Source: Stentor roeselii (taxonomy: Eukaryota; Ciliophora; Heterotrichea; Heterotrichida; Stentoridae). Taken from it: DNA of 64,000 nt. The notes beneath the pieces were generated by a model, which did not search any database, was not told where the DNA came from, and saw only the letters and a program-made list of their open reading frames with translations. The number at the start of each line of letters is the position of its first letter. Within the stretch, counting starts at the first letter, position 1. Shown here piece after piece: positions 30,347-39,558 of the stretch. The position numbers and the translations under genes were made by a program. The stretch lies in the NCBI GenBank assembly GCA_006503475.1, contig RSEH01000055.1:62001-126000 (forward strand). Direction: 5' to 3'.

Positions 30347-32847
30347 CTAAAGTTTTAGACTTTCTGTTTTTTTTTTTAACTTCTGGATCGAGTCTTTTAT
30401 GTGTAGACTTGAATTGTAAATTCCGATTTCACGGAGAAAGTCGTTTAGCTTTTTTATTGGCTTTGAAGATGGACCTTCTCGAAATATGCTGCGACTGCTG
30501 GTCTGGTAAGCTGCTAAAGAACTACCACTTCGAGATTCGCTGTTTTCTTCTATGAAAGGTGACCGAAGCATGATCTTTGCAGGGATTATTTGCTTGTTGG
30601 TCACTTCTGAGCGTTTTCTTAAAGAATTTCGAGATTTTGCTCGGTTTTTTATGATGATGTCAGGTGTAACTGAGCCACTTTTTACTTGAGAACAACTTGA
30701 AATTTGAGTGATTTGAGTGGTTTTAACAGGACTTTCACTGGACCGTTTTTTTTTCCTTTTTAACTTTTTTTTCTTTTTCATTAAAAATTTGATTTTTTTG
30801 TCGTCGTTGAAGGAAGCTTGAGAATCCGAGCCTCCACTGTCGTCTTCTTCTTTTTCAATAAACAAATTTTCTATTTCGCCATCAGGGATTTTTTCAAGTT
30901 CATCATTTAAACAAAAGGTTTTATTTTCTGAGTCCTCTTCGAAGTCCTTTCCAAATAAAGGCGATTCTCGATAATCTTCGAAGTTTTCAGAAGATTTTTC
31001 CTTTTCTAAAGGTTTGATTTGGTTTAGTACCTTTGAAGACTTGGAGTCTTTTAAAAGGGTTAATTTTGATGGAGACCTTTCTGCGTGAGGGACTTTTAAG
31101 AAACTTGTCAAGTCCTGAATTTTCACTCGAAAGAGACGCTGAGAGACGAAGACTGAACAGTTGCTGCAAAGGTCTTTTCCTATTAATTCCAAGTCTTTTG
31201 TTGAGTAGTGAATGTTGGAAGATTTGCTTCCGAAGAAGGAAGCTTCCAGGGTGTAACTTGTTAGGATGTGATGGTCTTTGAAGTTCACTACTCGACCTGT
31301 TGATTGTTTTGATTTTTCTACTCGGAAATGAGAGGATTCAAAGGAAAAGTTAGGGTTTGACTTGCTTAGGAGGTAAGGGACTAAACGGATTAAAAGGTTT
31401 TGCTTGTTTTTTAAAGAGTTTTGGTTTTTGTAGCAACATGCGTAGGTGAAGATGTTCTTTTTTATTGAGTGACCGTGGAAATCGCAGTATAGGGCTACTT
31501 CTCTTTCTTCGGAGAAGATTTTTATTAGCTTTTTCGTGTAGTAGATTGTTGGATGCATTAGTGGATTTGGATGCTTCCATCTACGGTTCAGGTCCACACC
31601 AAGTAAGGAGCATCTATAATTTCCATAAATTACTCCGTCAGGGTTCAACATAGGAACAATCTTAAAAATACATTTTTTCCTTAAAAACCTAGCTTCTTTC
31701 GAATCCCCAAGTAAAAACTCAATAGCACCCTGAATCATAAAAGACGAGTTCGATTCCCCAGGATGTACTCTAGCAGTAAGAAAAATCCCTTTCTTCTGCG
31801 CATGTTCCAGGTCTCTACATATCTCTTACCACCCTCCTCCTCTTTATTCCCTCGAAAAGCATCTAAAAGTCTAGCTCTGGCTTCAATTTTCAGTTCTTTT
31901 AATTTCATATACCTTCTTCCAGCAGCACTTTTTTTAAGTTTTTCATTATCCTGAAGAGCTCCAGAATAACTGTCAATATTATGAGTGATCGTCAGGAGAT
32001 AACACGGATTTCCAGCAATAGTTTTACAGAAGTTGTTGATTCTAAGAATATTCTGATGTTTCGGGTAAAGACCTCCGAGATAGTTATTCAAGTCTGTATA
32101 AGTGTAAGGGTAAGAATACGCGAAAAAGACAAGATCGTCTTCATATTCAAAGGTGTAGCTGAAGGACAGGGTGTAGAAATAATTCAGCTTTGAAGAACTG
32201 TTTGGCATTGAAAACTCTCGACTGTAGGTGTTTTGGAAGTACCCTAAGTTGAAACCTCCTCGATGCCAGTCGATTCCTTCGCTTTTGTGGAATTGTTTTG
32301 AATATATCAAGGGCTTCATCCCTTCACTGTATAAAGACTCGTATTTCATGAAGTTTATGATGTTGAAACGAACCGTGTGATTACTTTTGAAGGGCTTTAC
32401 GGAAAAGTAGTACCATTGAGTGTGGCCTAGAGTCTCGGTGTCATAGTCGATTAAAAGGTTGTATTCATTATCTGTTAATTTTATTGCTTTGTGAAGGTTT
32501 CCACTTTCAAATCTTGAATCGAATATTAGTGTATTTTCCAAGGGAATCACTAGGGTGTATTTTGGAATGAATTGTCGAGATGGAGGATAATTTTTCATTT
32601 GCTCGTATTGCAGACGATCTGATTAAATATCACCATATTCGGGATACCCTCTCGGGCATTTTTTATTCCCAGGTTCACTTTCAAGAAACGATATGTTTTC
32701 CACAAAGCCATTCGATTCCGACAGTCTCGAATAACAATCATAAACAAGAACCCCTTCAAATTCATACCTAAACAGCAAAGACCGTCCTCTAAGTACAGAC
32801 TTTTCCTCCTTAGGACTATCACAGAACTCAGGAAACTGCAGAGACAT
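30347..32847 (-). CDS. Cytosolic carboxypeptidase (M14, AGBL/CCP family), two introns
   Basis: Three minus-strand pieces make one gene of about 822 residues. Exon 1 starts at 32847 (GAATATAAATG), then a 15-nt intron 32619-32633. A second junction near 31813-31829 is needed to reach the frame with TARVHPGES. The N-terminal CCP domain is visible (FESGNLHKAIKL, YYFSVKPFK, YPYTYTDLN). The M14 core has zinc ligands His and Glu in HPGE, MLNPDGVIYGNYRCSLLG, NRRW, the third zinc His in DFHGH, and catalytic Glu in TLEASFFG. The C-terminal ~350 residues are Ser/Lys/Glu-rich. Family members remove glutamate side chains from tubulin. Ends on TAG. Confidence 0.85.
31813..31829 (-). other. Second splice junction or frame break of the carboxypeptidase gene
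   Basis: On the minus strand GTAAGAGATATGTAG (31815-31829) is a perfect 15-nt intron with A at position 10. However, removing 15 nt leaves the frame wrong for the HPGE exon. Using the next AG, two bases on (17 nt, 31813-31829), restores it: total coding length becomes 2469 nt, divisible by 3. The alternative is a 1- or 2-base indel nearby. Confidence 0.55.
32619..32633 (-). other. 15-nt intron 1 of the carboxypeptidase gene
   Basis: GTGATATTTAATCAG on the minus strand, A at position 10. It is the only one of the set starting GTGA. It joins CPRGYPEY to DRLQYEQMKN in frame and removes a TAA. Confidence 0.85.
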
Positions 32848-32881
32848 TTATATTCAAATTTCTTTCTAATAATTCAAACAA

Positions 32882-33841
32882 ATGGAACCTCGTAAAAAAG
32901 TCTTGGCTGAAAATGAAAAAAACTTTATAAAGACCATTGAAAACTCTTTGAAACTGATCAAAAAAGATGAAGTGAACGAAGCATACATTAACCTGAACAT
33001 CCTCGAGCGAGAACTAGAAAAGCTTGCAGACCAAGGAACAATATTAGAGCCCGAATTGATCATCACAGCTCTTCACAACATCGCCTTTTGTCATCAGAAG
33101 ACTGGTGAACTTGAAGAATCAGCTTCTTACGTCGAGGCCTGCATTTTTAACGCGGAAAACAAGTACAAACAAGGAAAGTCGAAGACAAAGTCAGACGCTT
33201 ATTACAGCAACAGGATAAAACAAGCCAGTTACTTATCAACAATGTACAGCTACCTCTGTGTTCTTATGTCTTGCATTGAAAATCACTACATCGCTGTACT
33301 GCACTCACAGAAAGCTCTGGAATACGCTAGAATTGCAGTGAAACATACGATAAAAGCAGCGAATAAAGGCATCACACATTCAATAAGTGCACAGAAATTA
33401 AGAAAAAAGATCTATCTTGGAGAAATTTCCAGAAAAACAACGAAAGAAAAACCTCCGAATAACCTTTCAATCTTGATGCTTTGTTTGAAAATGTTGAATA
33501 CTAAAGAAATTTCAAGTGGGTTGATTAAAATGAATACAATTGAAGGTGTTAAGCAAGAGTTGAAAGAAAATATGAATCTGAACTCAGCGATGAAAATAAG
33601 TACTTTGACTTATTATAAGTTAAAGACTCTTACTAATCTTGATTTCGAACTTGAAGGCGACGAGGTTTTTAAAAAGATTTATAATATCGTCATTGCACTT
33701 TACCTCATTTCTAGTGAAAAAGCCATGATGGATGAGAAACAAACAGCAATCAACATTCGCAATAAAGCTGTTTCTATTGCAAGGACCTTCTTACCTAATG
33801 ACTCTTCTATTTTGTCTCAAATAAAATACTTAGACGAGTAA
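32882..33841 (+). CDS. Helical-repeat (possible TPR) protein
   Basis: A 319-residue all-helical protein. ELIITALHNIAFCHQKTGELEESASYVEACIF is typical of a tetratricopeptide helix pair, with another around IAVLHSQKALEYARIAVKH. I infer a TPR-like adaptor; no partner can be named. It is divergent from the carboxypeptidase, 34 nt between starts, and its TAA stop is only 7 nt before the next start codon. Lys- and Ala-rich; no catalytic motif. Confidence 0.72.
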   Translation: MEPRKKVLAENEKNFIKTIENSLKLIKKDEVNEAYINLNILERELEKLADQGTILEPELIITALHNIAFCHQKTGELEESASYVEACIFNAENKYKQGKSKTKSDAYYSNRIKQASYLSTMYSYLCVLMSCIENHYIAVLHSQKALEYARIAVKHTIKAANKGITHSISAQKLRKKIYLGEISRKTTKEKPPNNLSILMLCLKMLNTKEISSGLIKMNTIEGVKQELKENMNLNSAMKISTLTYYKLKTLTNLDFELEGDEVFKKIYNIVIALYLISSEKAMMDEKQTAINIRNKAVSIARTFLPNDSSILSQIKYLDE

Positions 33842-33848
33842 CTAAATA

Positions 33849-35138
33849 ATGCTTAACTTATCTAATGGAGATCTGTTCACTAATTCTTCAGAAGCTGAGA
33901 AAGAACTACTTGTACTTTACATTGAAATCACTGAAGGTAACACCCAGGTACTCACTGTTCATCATCATGATAACGTCCAAGAACTCGTCGATAAATTCTG
34001 CAGTGAAAAAGAACTGACAGTTCATGCAAAGTCCTACATCGTCGAAGAGATTGAAAAAAATCTGCAGTATTTTTATCCTTCTCCTCCTTTACCTGAAAGT
34101 ATCGACCAAGACTCAGCTGATCTCAAATTTGGAATAACCAACAAAGGAGTCGAACTTTACTTAAGAGGACAGAAGATGAAGGAAAAAATTGAACAAAAAC
34201 GGGAAAAAATCAGAAAGGAAAGGAAAAGTTTAGAGGATAAAATGATTACTTTGAAGCCAACTATCAATAAAAGTCCGAAAAGAAGTCAAAAAACTGAACA
34301 ATTACTTCTGGAAAAAGGGAGAAAAACTGCTGAAAGTCTCAAGAAGAAAAGAACGGTAATTGAGGAAAAATCGAGAAATGAATGCACTTTTTCACCTGAA
34401 ATCAACAAGGCGAAAGAAGGAAGATCTCCTGAAAGATACAAAAGACTTTACGAAAACGCCCGGGATATTCATGCGAAGATCTTGAAAAAATCAGAACAAC
34501 TGTAAACCTTAAACAGAATAAATCTCAGCTGTCCTTTCGAGCCGAACTTCAGTCTAACCAAGAAAAGAAACGAAAAACTCATGAAAAACTTTTCTAGAAC
34601 CGACGGCTTCGAAAAATCAAGGCCTTCAAGTCCTTCAAAGACCCATTCAAACTCGCCAGTCATTAAAAAAAATCGATTCGAGTCTCCAAAAAAGACCTCA
34701 AAAGAACATTCTGAGCTTCTTTTAACCAAATTAAAAAAAAATCGCTTTGATCAGATTTTTTCTGAACTTTTACCAAACACCAAAGGACTGATCACGAAAG
34801 AAACGATTTACAAGTCCAAGTTAGAAACAAAGGTAAAGTCGATTTTAAGACCAATTTTACAGAAAATCGATCAAGATGATGAAAGTTTAAATCAACCTGA
34901 ATTCTGCTCTCAAATGGAAGGTCTTTTGAAGTCAATCACTGTCGCGGAAAAGGCAGAACTGCTGAAAACTCATAAGAAAATAGAAAATTCTCAGGGTAAG
35001 TCAAGCCGCTGTGTATCGAGCGGTTCTTTGGTAAAGTCGCTGCAAAAAACAATGAATGGATGCAACTCGAAACAGGGATTCAAGAGTTTAGACCCTTTGA
35101 GAAGTAGCATCAGCAGGCTTAAGTCTTCAGTTAATTAA
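33849..35138 (+). CDS. Ubiquitin-like N-terminus plus ECTF-motif protein, one 15-nt intron
   Basis: Two frames join through the intron 34502-34516 into a 424-residue protein. Residues ~20-80 look beta-grasp-like (LLVLYIEITEGNTQVLTVHH, then DNVQELVDKFCSEKEL and a helix). A basic helix leads to the motif NECTFSPEINKA (~180) and RYKRLYENARDI. Just past the intron comes a second variant, SCPFEPNFS, repeating the ECTFxP pattern, which itself supports the splice. Near the C-terminus, ILQKIDQDDESLNQPEF is EF-hand-like. This layout recurs in large ciliate and trypanosome proteins presumed cytoskeletal. Ends on TAA, 2 nt before the next ATG. Confidence 0.8.
34502..34516 (+). other. 15-nt intron in the Ubl/ECTF gene
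   Basis: GTAAACCTTAAACAG, A at position 10. It joins KKSEQL to INLSCPFEPN and removes an in-frame TAA. Confidence 0.9.
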
Positions 35139-35140
35139 TA

Positions 35141-36139
35141 ATGGGAGCAAAAAAAAGAGCTGATGGGGGAAAACAAGTCACTGATGATTCTGCTGAACAA
35201 CTTTATAGAGCTTATAGAAGGTATTTGAATGATATGTCGATTTTAATGCCGAAACAACTTGAGGAGAAGTTTTTGGAAATAAGGGATGAAAAAAATCCTG
35301 GGTTTTTAACTGAGCTGGTTTTTTGGGATGTGCTCGAGCCAGAAGGTCTGCGAGCTTTAGCCGACGCTTTAAGAGACACGACCTACACACACCTAAAATC
35401 AATCCGTTTATGGGGTTCAAAAACAAGAGACGAAGGTACTCGAAGCCTCTGCCAATACATGCGAGTAAGTCCATCAATCTTAATTCTCGAAATGATCCAA
35501 TGCGAGTTGACCTCATTAAGCTGCGAGTTCCTCGGAAGACTTCTCAGTCCATCGAACAGCAGTCCTCTACTAACTCTAAGACTCGACCACAACGACCTGG
35601 GGAATCAAGGAATAATTCAACTCTCTGAAGGCCTTTCAATGAACTCAGTATTAAAGACCTTAACTTTAAGTTACTGCAACTTTGACAGTCATGCTTGCAG
35701 GGCGATTATGCAAATTCTCATTTTTCATGAAACAGCTCTGCAAGAGTTGGATGTTCAAGGAAATAAAATTGCTGTTGAAGGCTGTTCTGATATTTTTAGA
35801 GCACTTAAGATCAACCAGGTGCTTAATAAACTTAATATTGCTGATACTGCTTTGGAAGGGGATGAGAATTTTGTTGATAGGTTTATTGAAATGCTTACTG
35901 TTAATACCTCTCTTTATTCGGTTGACTTAAGACTTAATTTGATTTTAGATGATTGTGCTAAAGATGTACTTGATCGCATGAAACATGCCTCGACTGGAAG
36001 GATTAATTCAGTTTTGTATGAAATTATTTTTCCTGAAGGCAAAGTGCAGGAGGAGACTTTGGAGGAAATTCAGAAGTTTCTGTTACCTAATAAGAAAGGG
36101 AAAAAAGGGAAAAAGAAGTCGAAGAAGTCGAAGAAGTAG
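35141..36139 (+). CDS. Leucine-rich-repeat (ribonuclease-inhibitor type) protein
   Basis: A 332-residue protein. RI-type LRRs fill residues ~80-290: HLKSIRLWGSK, LLTLRLDHNDLGNQGIIQLSEGL, VLKTLTLSYCNFDSHA, ALQELDVQGNKIAVEG, VLNKLNIADTALEGDE and LYSVDLRLNLILDD. The C-terminus is a run of Lys/Gly/Ser (KKGKKGKKKSKKSKK). Similar proteins include axonemal LRRs; LRRC71-like is a weak guess from the leader and the basic tail. The ATG follows the previous stop by 2 nt, so any promoter must lie in the upstream gene. Codon choice flips near 35335 and back near 35690. Ends on TAG. Confidence 0.85.
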   Translation: MGAKKRADGGKQVTDDSAEQLYRAYRRYLNDMSILMPKQLEEKFLEIRDEKNPGFLTELVFWDVLEPEGLRALADALRDTTYTHLKSIRLWGSKTRDEGTRSLCQYMRVSPSILILEMIQCELTSLSCEFLGRLLSPSNSSPLLTLRLDHNDLGNQGIIQLSEGLSMNSVLKTLTLSYCNFDSHACRAIMQILIFHETALQELDVQGNKIAVEGCSDIFRALKINQVLNKLNIADTALEGDENFVDRFIEMLTVNTSLYSVDLRLNLILDDCAKDVLDRMKHASTGRINSVLYEIIFPEGKVQEETLEEIQKFLLPNKKGKKGKKKSKKSKK

Positions 36140-37385
36140 ATGAAGTAGAAGAGGTTAATTAATGCTGGTTATTTGATTTATTGGATAATTTATAGATTAG
36201 TGTTTGATAAGAATAGATGCTTTTATTTACTGGTATAGCATTAAGATTGCTAAAAAATACTTTAGATTATTTAAAATCATCTCCAGAACTTCTGAAACTT
36301 TATAGTAGGAGGATCGGGATGTAGTAAATATGAAGCTATGAGATTATTGCTTTGGTGATTATGTTGTAATCACAAAAAGAGATTCACCTTAAAACAAAAA
36401 ATGAAAATATTTATAATTAATGATTATCATGGATGTGAAAGTATAGATTTCATTACTAGTATCTGAAGTTTATAAAGAAATTAAAACTAAAAATTAGATC
36501 ATTAAACTTATCGGCTGGTACTAAGATTTATTATATCGAATATAACTCTAGAAGTTATATACAATCTATGAGATAATTGATGTAAACCAGTAAAAAATGA
36601 TGTAAACGTATAAAAATTCTTACCTAAAGGACTTTTCTAATTACATCATATGTGAATCTTGTGATTTCAATTCTAAGATCAATATACACAAATTCAAACC
36701 ATGTTACAAATAAGTATCATGAACTGATTGTCTCTCAAATTACTTATAAAGATTAAAATACGATCTATCGACAGAAACAATTAAAAAGTTTTGTGTTTAA
36801 CTTCCTAGCATTGATAAACTCAGTATTCAATCAAAACCTTCATATTTGACCTGAGGAGATACTTCAAAGGTTCGAATTACTGTAAGACACTAAGTATCTG
36901 CTAAAATTCGTTTTATAAAGTCGTAAACTATATAGTGTATTTTTTCTTCACTGCAAGAACTTCAATGAAGATAAGCATTTTCAGTCACAAATTGTTAAAG
37001 ATCTTCCATAATCTCCCCTTTAGAAAACCGAAATGTTTTAAACTGAATTGAAAAGTCTATCATTCACTTATTAACGGTTTTACCTAATTTTCATTAATTC
37101 TGAACAATCTAATATTTTTGTAAGCCTTAATTATTTCTTTTGATTAATTACTTTACTAAGAATGATTTTGTTCTCTTTTTTGCAGATTCCCTTCATCAAT
37201 CTTTTAAAGTTTTTCATAGTAGATCAAAACAAGTTCATGATTATTTTCCAAATGTATTTTTTATTTGAATCCCCTATTGATCTTTAAACGGATTTGATTT
37301 TTCAAGGGTCTCTATCTCTAAATAAATTAGCGAACTTACCAACTTACTCCTTTTTGATTCTAGATCTATTAATTATTCATATACC

Positions 37386-37518
37386 TCTATGATCATCATT
37401 TTTCATTTGGTCTAAATAGAAGAGTTTTTTATCAACTTCTTTTTGAGTATAAGACTTTTTTAATTCATCTTGAAGTTGTTTTATTTGCTTTTCTGAATTA
37501 GAATAAGATCGAGTTTCC
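37386..37518 (-). pseudogene. Possible coding relic (coiled-coil-like patch)
   Basis: On the minus strand, about 45 codons without a stop read KETRSYSNSEKQIKQLQDEL and on to KKLFYLDQMKNDDHRGI. The frame is closed on both sides and no 15-nt intron extends it. It could be chance, since A-rich DNA readily gives Lys/Glu-rich frames. Confidence 0.2.
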
Positions 37519-37771
37519 TTTCTTTAAAAGTTATCTTGATCTTGCTTTCAATGTAATATTTTAAAGATCTGTATTGTATCGTTAAGAAATCTTATGAAAT
37601 GGCAGAATTGAAATCCAGGTAGTTTGGATAATTAATGAACTCTACTATAAGGAATAAAAATTGCTTGTATAGTAAGTATCAGTTTTAACGTAAACCTGAA
37701 ATAAAAAAAAACACTACGATATTTGAAAGTATCCTTCAAAGTATTAATTGAATAACAAACACTTTAACTTA

Positions 37772-38009
37772 TCGCCAAGGACGTCGATTATAAGCTTAGT
37801 ATCACCGAAAAACTCATAAAATCACTTCATTTCATCACTAATACTTAAATCAATTTTTACAAACACAGCGAAGAATAGTAAATCTTGCTATCATAAAGAG
37901 TTAAAGAAGATAAAATTTTCCTAATTTACTGAAGCTGCAAAGGCAGTCAGAAAGTTATTTCTGCTCTTAAAAACAAACTCACTGAAGAATTCGATTCTAT
38001 TAATTGATT
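37772..38009 (+). pseudogene. Possible coding relic upstream of the desaturase
   Basis: Two protein-like patches, AKDVDYKLSITEKLIKSLHF and KVISALKNKLTEEFDSIN, lie in short frames with stops between them and no intron that joins them. They could be remains of a lost host gene, or chance. Confidence 0.22.
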
Positions 38010-38139
38010 ATTTAAATTAAAAAACTTGTGATATTTGATGTAATAAATTTAAAATACAAAATCACTTCTAAAACAAAATAAGCCATCCCTAATTCTAAAC
38101 TTTCTCTTACATAAAGTCATTGTAATACCTTACATATAA

Positions 38140-39546
38140 ATGGCGACAGTTCGAGCGACATTGGATAACTCAAGCGAGTGCTGGTCGGACTACTTACGTC
38201 GATGGGTGGGTATAAACGACATGCGCATGCGTCGTCATCTTGGAACTTACAAGTTATATACTTGGGACGAAGTGGTGAAACATGACAAGGTTGAAGACTG
38301 CTGGCTCGTCATTCATGGGAAAGTTTATGATGTCACTGACTGGGTTCCTCATCACCCTGGCGGAAAATTAATCTATGATGGAGCGGGAGGTGATTGCACA
38401 GCAGTCTGGGAAAGCTACCATCCTTTACCCCTGCTAGAAAAAGGTGTACCCCAAAAGTACCTAATCGGCGAGATCCGTGACTACCGGGACTTCTACTCCT
38501 GGGAAGGTGAATTCTACAAGACAATAAAAAAGCGTGTAGAAGAAGCCATTCCCCGTTCAAAATCACGAGACGATTCACAAATGATAACCAAAGGAATCCT
38601 TCTATTAGTATTTTACATCATTTCGCTATTCCTCTACATTTACTACTGTACATGGTGGTCAGCAATAATCTACGGTTTCTTTTGCAGTCAGATAGGAGTG
38701 AACATAATGCACGACGGCAACCACATGGCCTTCACCAGTTCAAAGCAACTCAGTTGGATCGCAGGTCACACTTTAGAAATCGTCGGCTCCTCAAGCGTCG
38801 TCTATCGCAGGTCGCATGTGTTCGGACATCACGCTTGTGTGAATCACTATGAACTCGATAGGTCTTTTGATACAACCTTTCCTTTGATGAGACTTCATGT
38901 TTCACAACCTTTGCACTGGTATCATCGATTTCAACATATTTATACTTGGCTCTTGTATCTTAGTGTCAACTTTGGAGACCTTTTTGGAACTTTTGATGAG
39001 TTTTTCTGGATTTCTAACTTTCCTAATCGCAGAGGGTCGACTTCTTTTTCTGCTTTTATGGTCCAGGTTCTGGTGAAACTTTGTTGGCTTTTTTATGCTG
39101 TATTGATACCGAGCTATCTTCATGGGTATGTCAGTATGTTTCCCGTCTGGTTCTTATATATGCTAACTTTCGGCATAGGCTATGCTTTATTCTTTGCAGT
39201 GAATCATTGGACCTTAGATGCTGGTTTCGTAGACAATCAAACCATAAATGAAACCAACTGGGGAGTCTTACAAGTCGAAAATTCTGTGAATTTCGCTTTA
39301 GATTCTTGGTTTTGGACCACCTTAACAGGAGGACTGAACCATCAAATCGAGCATCATTTATTTCCTTCAATGGTTCATACAAGACTACCCGAGATAAAAG
39401 GAATAGTAAAAAAGACTTGCCAAGAATTCGGTGTTCGTTATTTCGAATACCCATCCTTTTGGTCAGCTTTATACGGCCACTACAAACTTCTCAAAGCTTT
39501 AGGTCAATACGAAGTCCCTCCAGAAGGTCACTTAAAATTAGAATAG
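38140..39546 (+). CDS. Front-end fatty acid desaturase with N-terminal cytochrome b5
   Basis: A 468-residue protein. The cytochrome b5 domain spans ~36-115, with HPGG at 72-75 and a second haem His in ESYHP. The three histidine boxes are intact: HDGNH (191-195), HVFGHH (226-231), and QIEHH (~402), where Gln replaces the first His as in delta-5/6/8/4 front-end desaturases. Hydrophobic segments lie at ~150-185 and ~290-350. It should insert a double bond between the carboxyl end and an existing one in a polyunsaturated acyl chain in the ER; regiospecificity cannot be read. CATATAAATGG marks the start. Ends on TAG. Confidence 0.93.
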   Translation: MATVRATLDNSSECWSDYLRRWVGINDMRMRRHLGTYKLYTWDEVVKHDKVEDCWLVIHGKVYDVTDWVPHHPGGKLIYDGAGGDCTAVWESYHPLPLLEKGVPQKYLIGEIRDYRDFYSWEGEFYKTIKKRVEEAIPRSKSRDDSQMITKGILLLVFYIISLFLYIYYCTWWSAIIYGFFCSQIGVNIMHDGNHMAFTSSKQLSWIAGHTLEIVGSSSVVYRRSHVFGHHACVNHYELDRSFDTTFPLMRLHVSQPLHWYHRFQHIYTWLLYLSVNFGDLFGTFDEFFWISNFPNRRGSTSFSAFMVQVLVKLCWLFYAVLIPSYLHGYVSMFPVWFLYMLTFGIGYALFFAVNHWTLDAGFVDNQTINETNWGVLQVENSVNFALDSWFWTTLTGGLNHQIEHHLFPSMVHTRLPEIKGIVKKTCQEFGVRYFEYPSFWSALYGHYKLLKALGQYEVPPEGHLKLE

Positions 39547-39558
39547 TTTTCAGTTATA

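Larger units (their letters stand above)
36140..38139. other. 2-kb gene desert, AT-rich
   Basis: This is the longest stretch without a gene. Most of it is AT-rich with stops in all frames and no repeat or RNA structure I can see. Two short patches read like decayed coding sequence and are listed separately. The last ~100 nt end in CATATAAATGG, the start of the desaturase. Confidence 0.6.

Noticed and set aside
34581-35138. Independent gene starting at 34581
   Set aside because: The frame is open back to the intron at 34502-34516 and carries a second ECTF-like motif, so it belongs to the upstream gene.
35130-35158. Intron joining the ECTF gene to the LRR gene (GTTAATTAATAATGGGAG)
   Set aside because: It is 18 nt, lacks the intron rule, and removal gives the wrong frame for the LRR protein.
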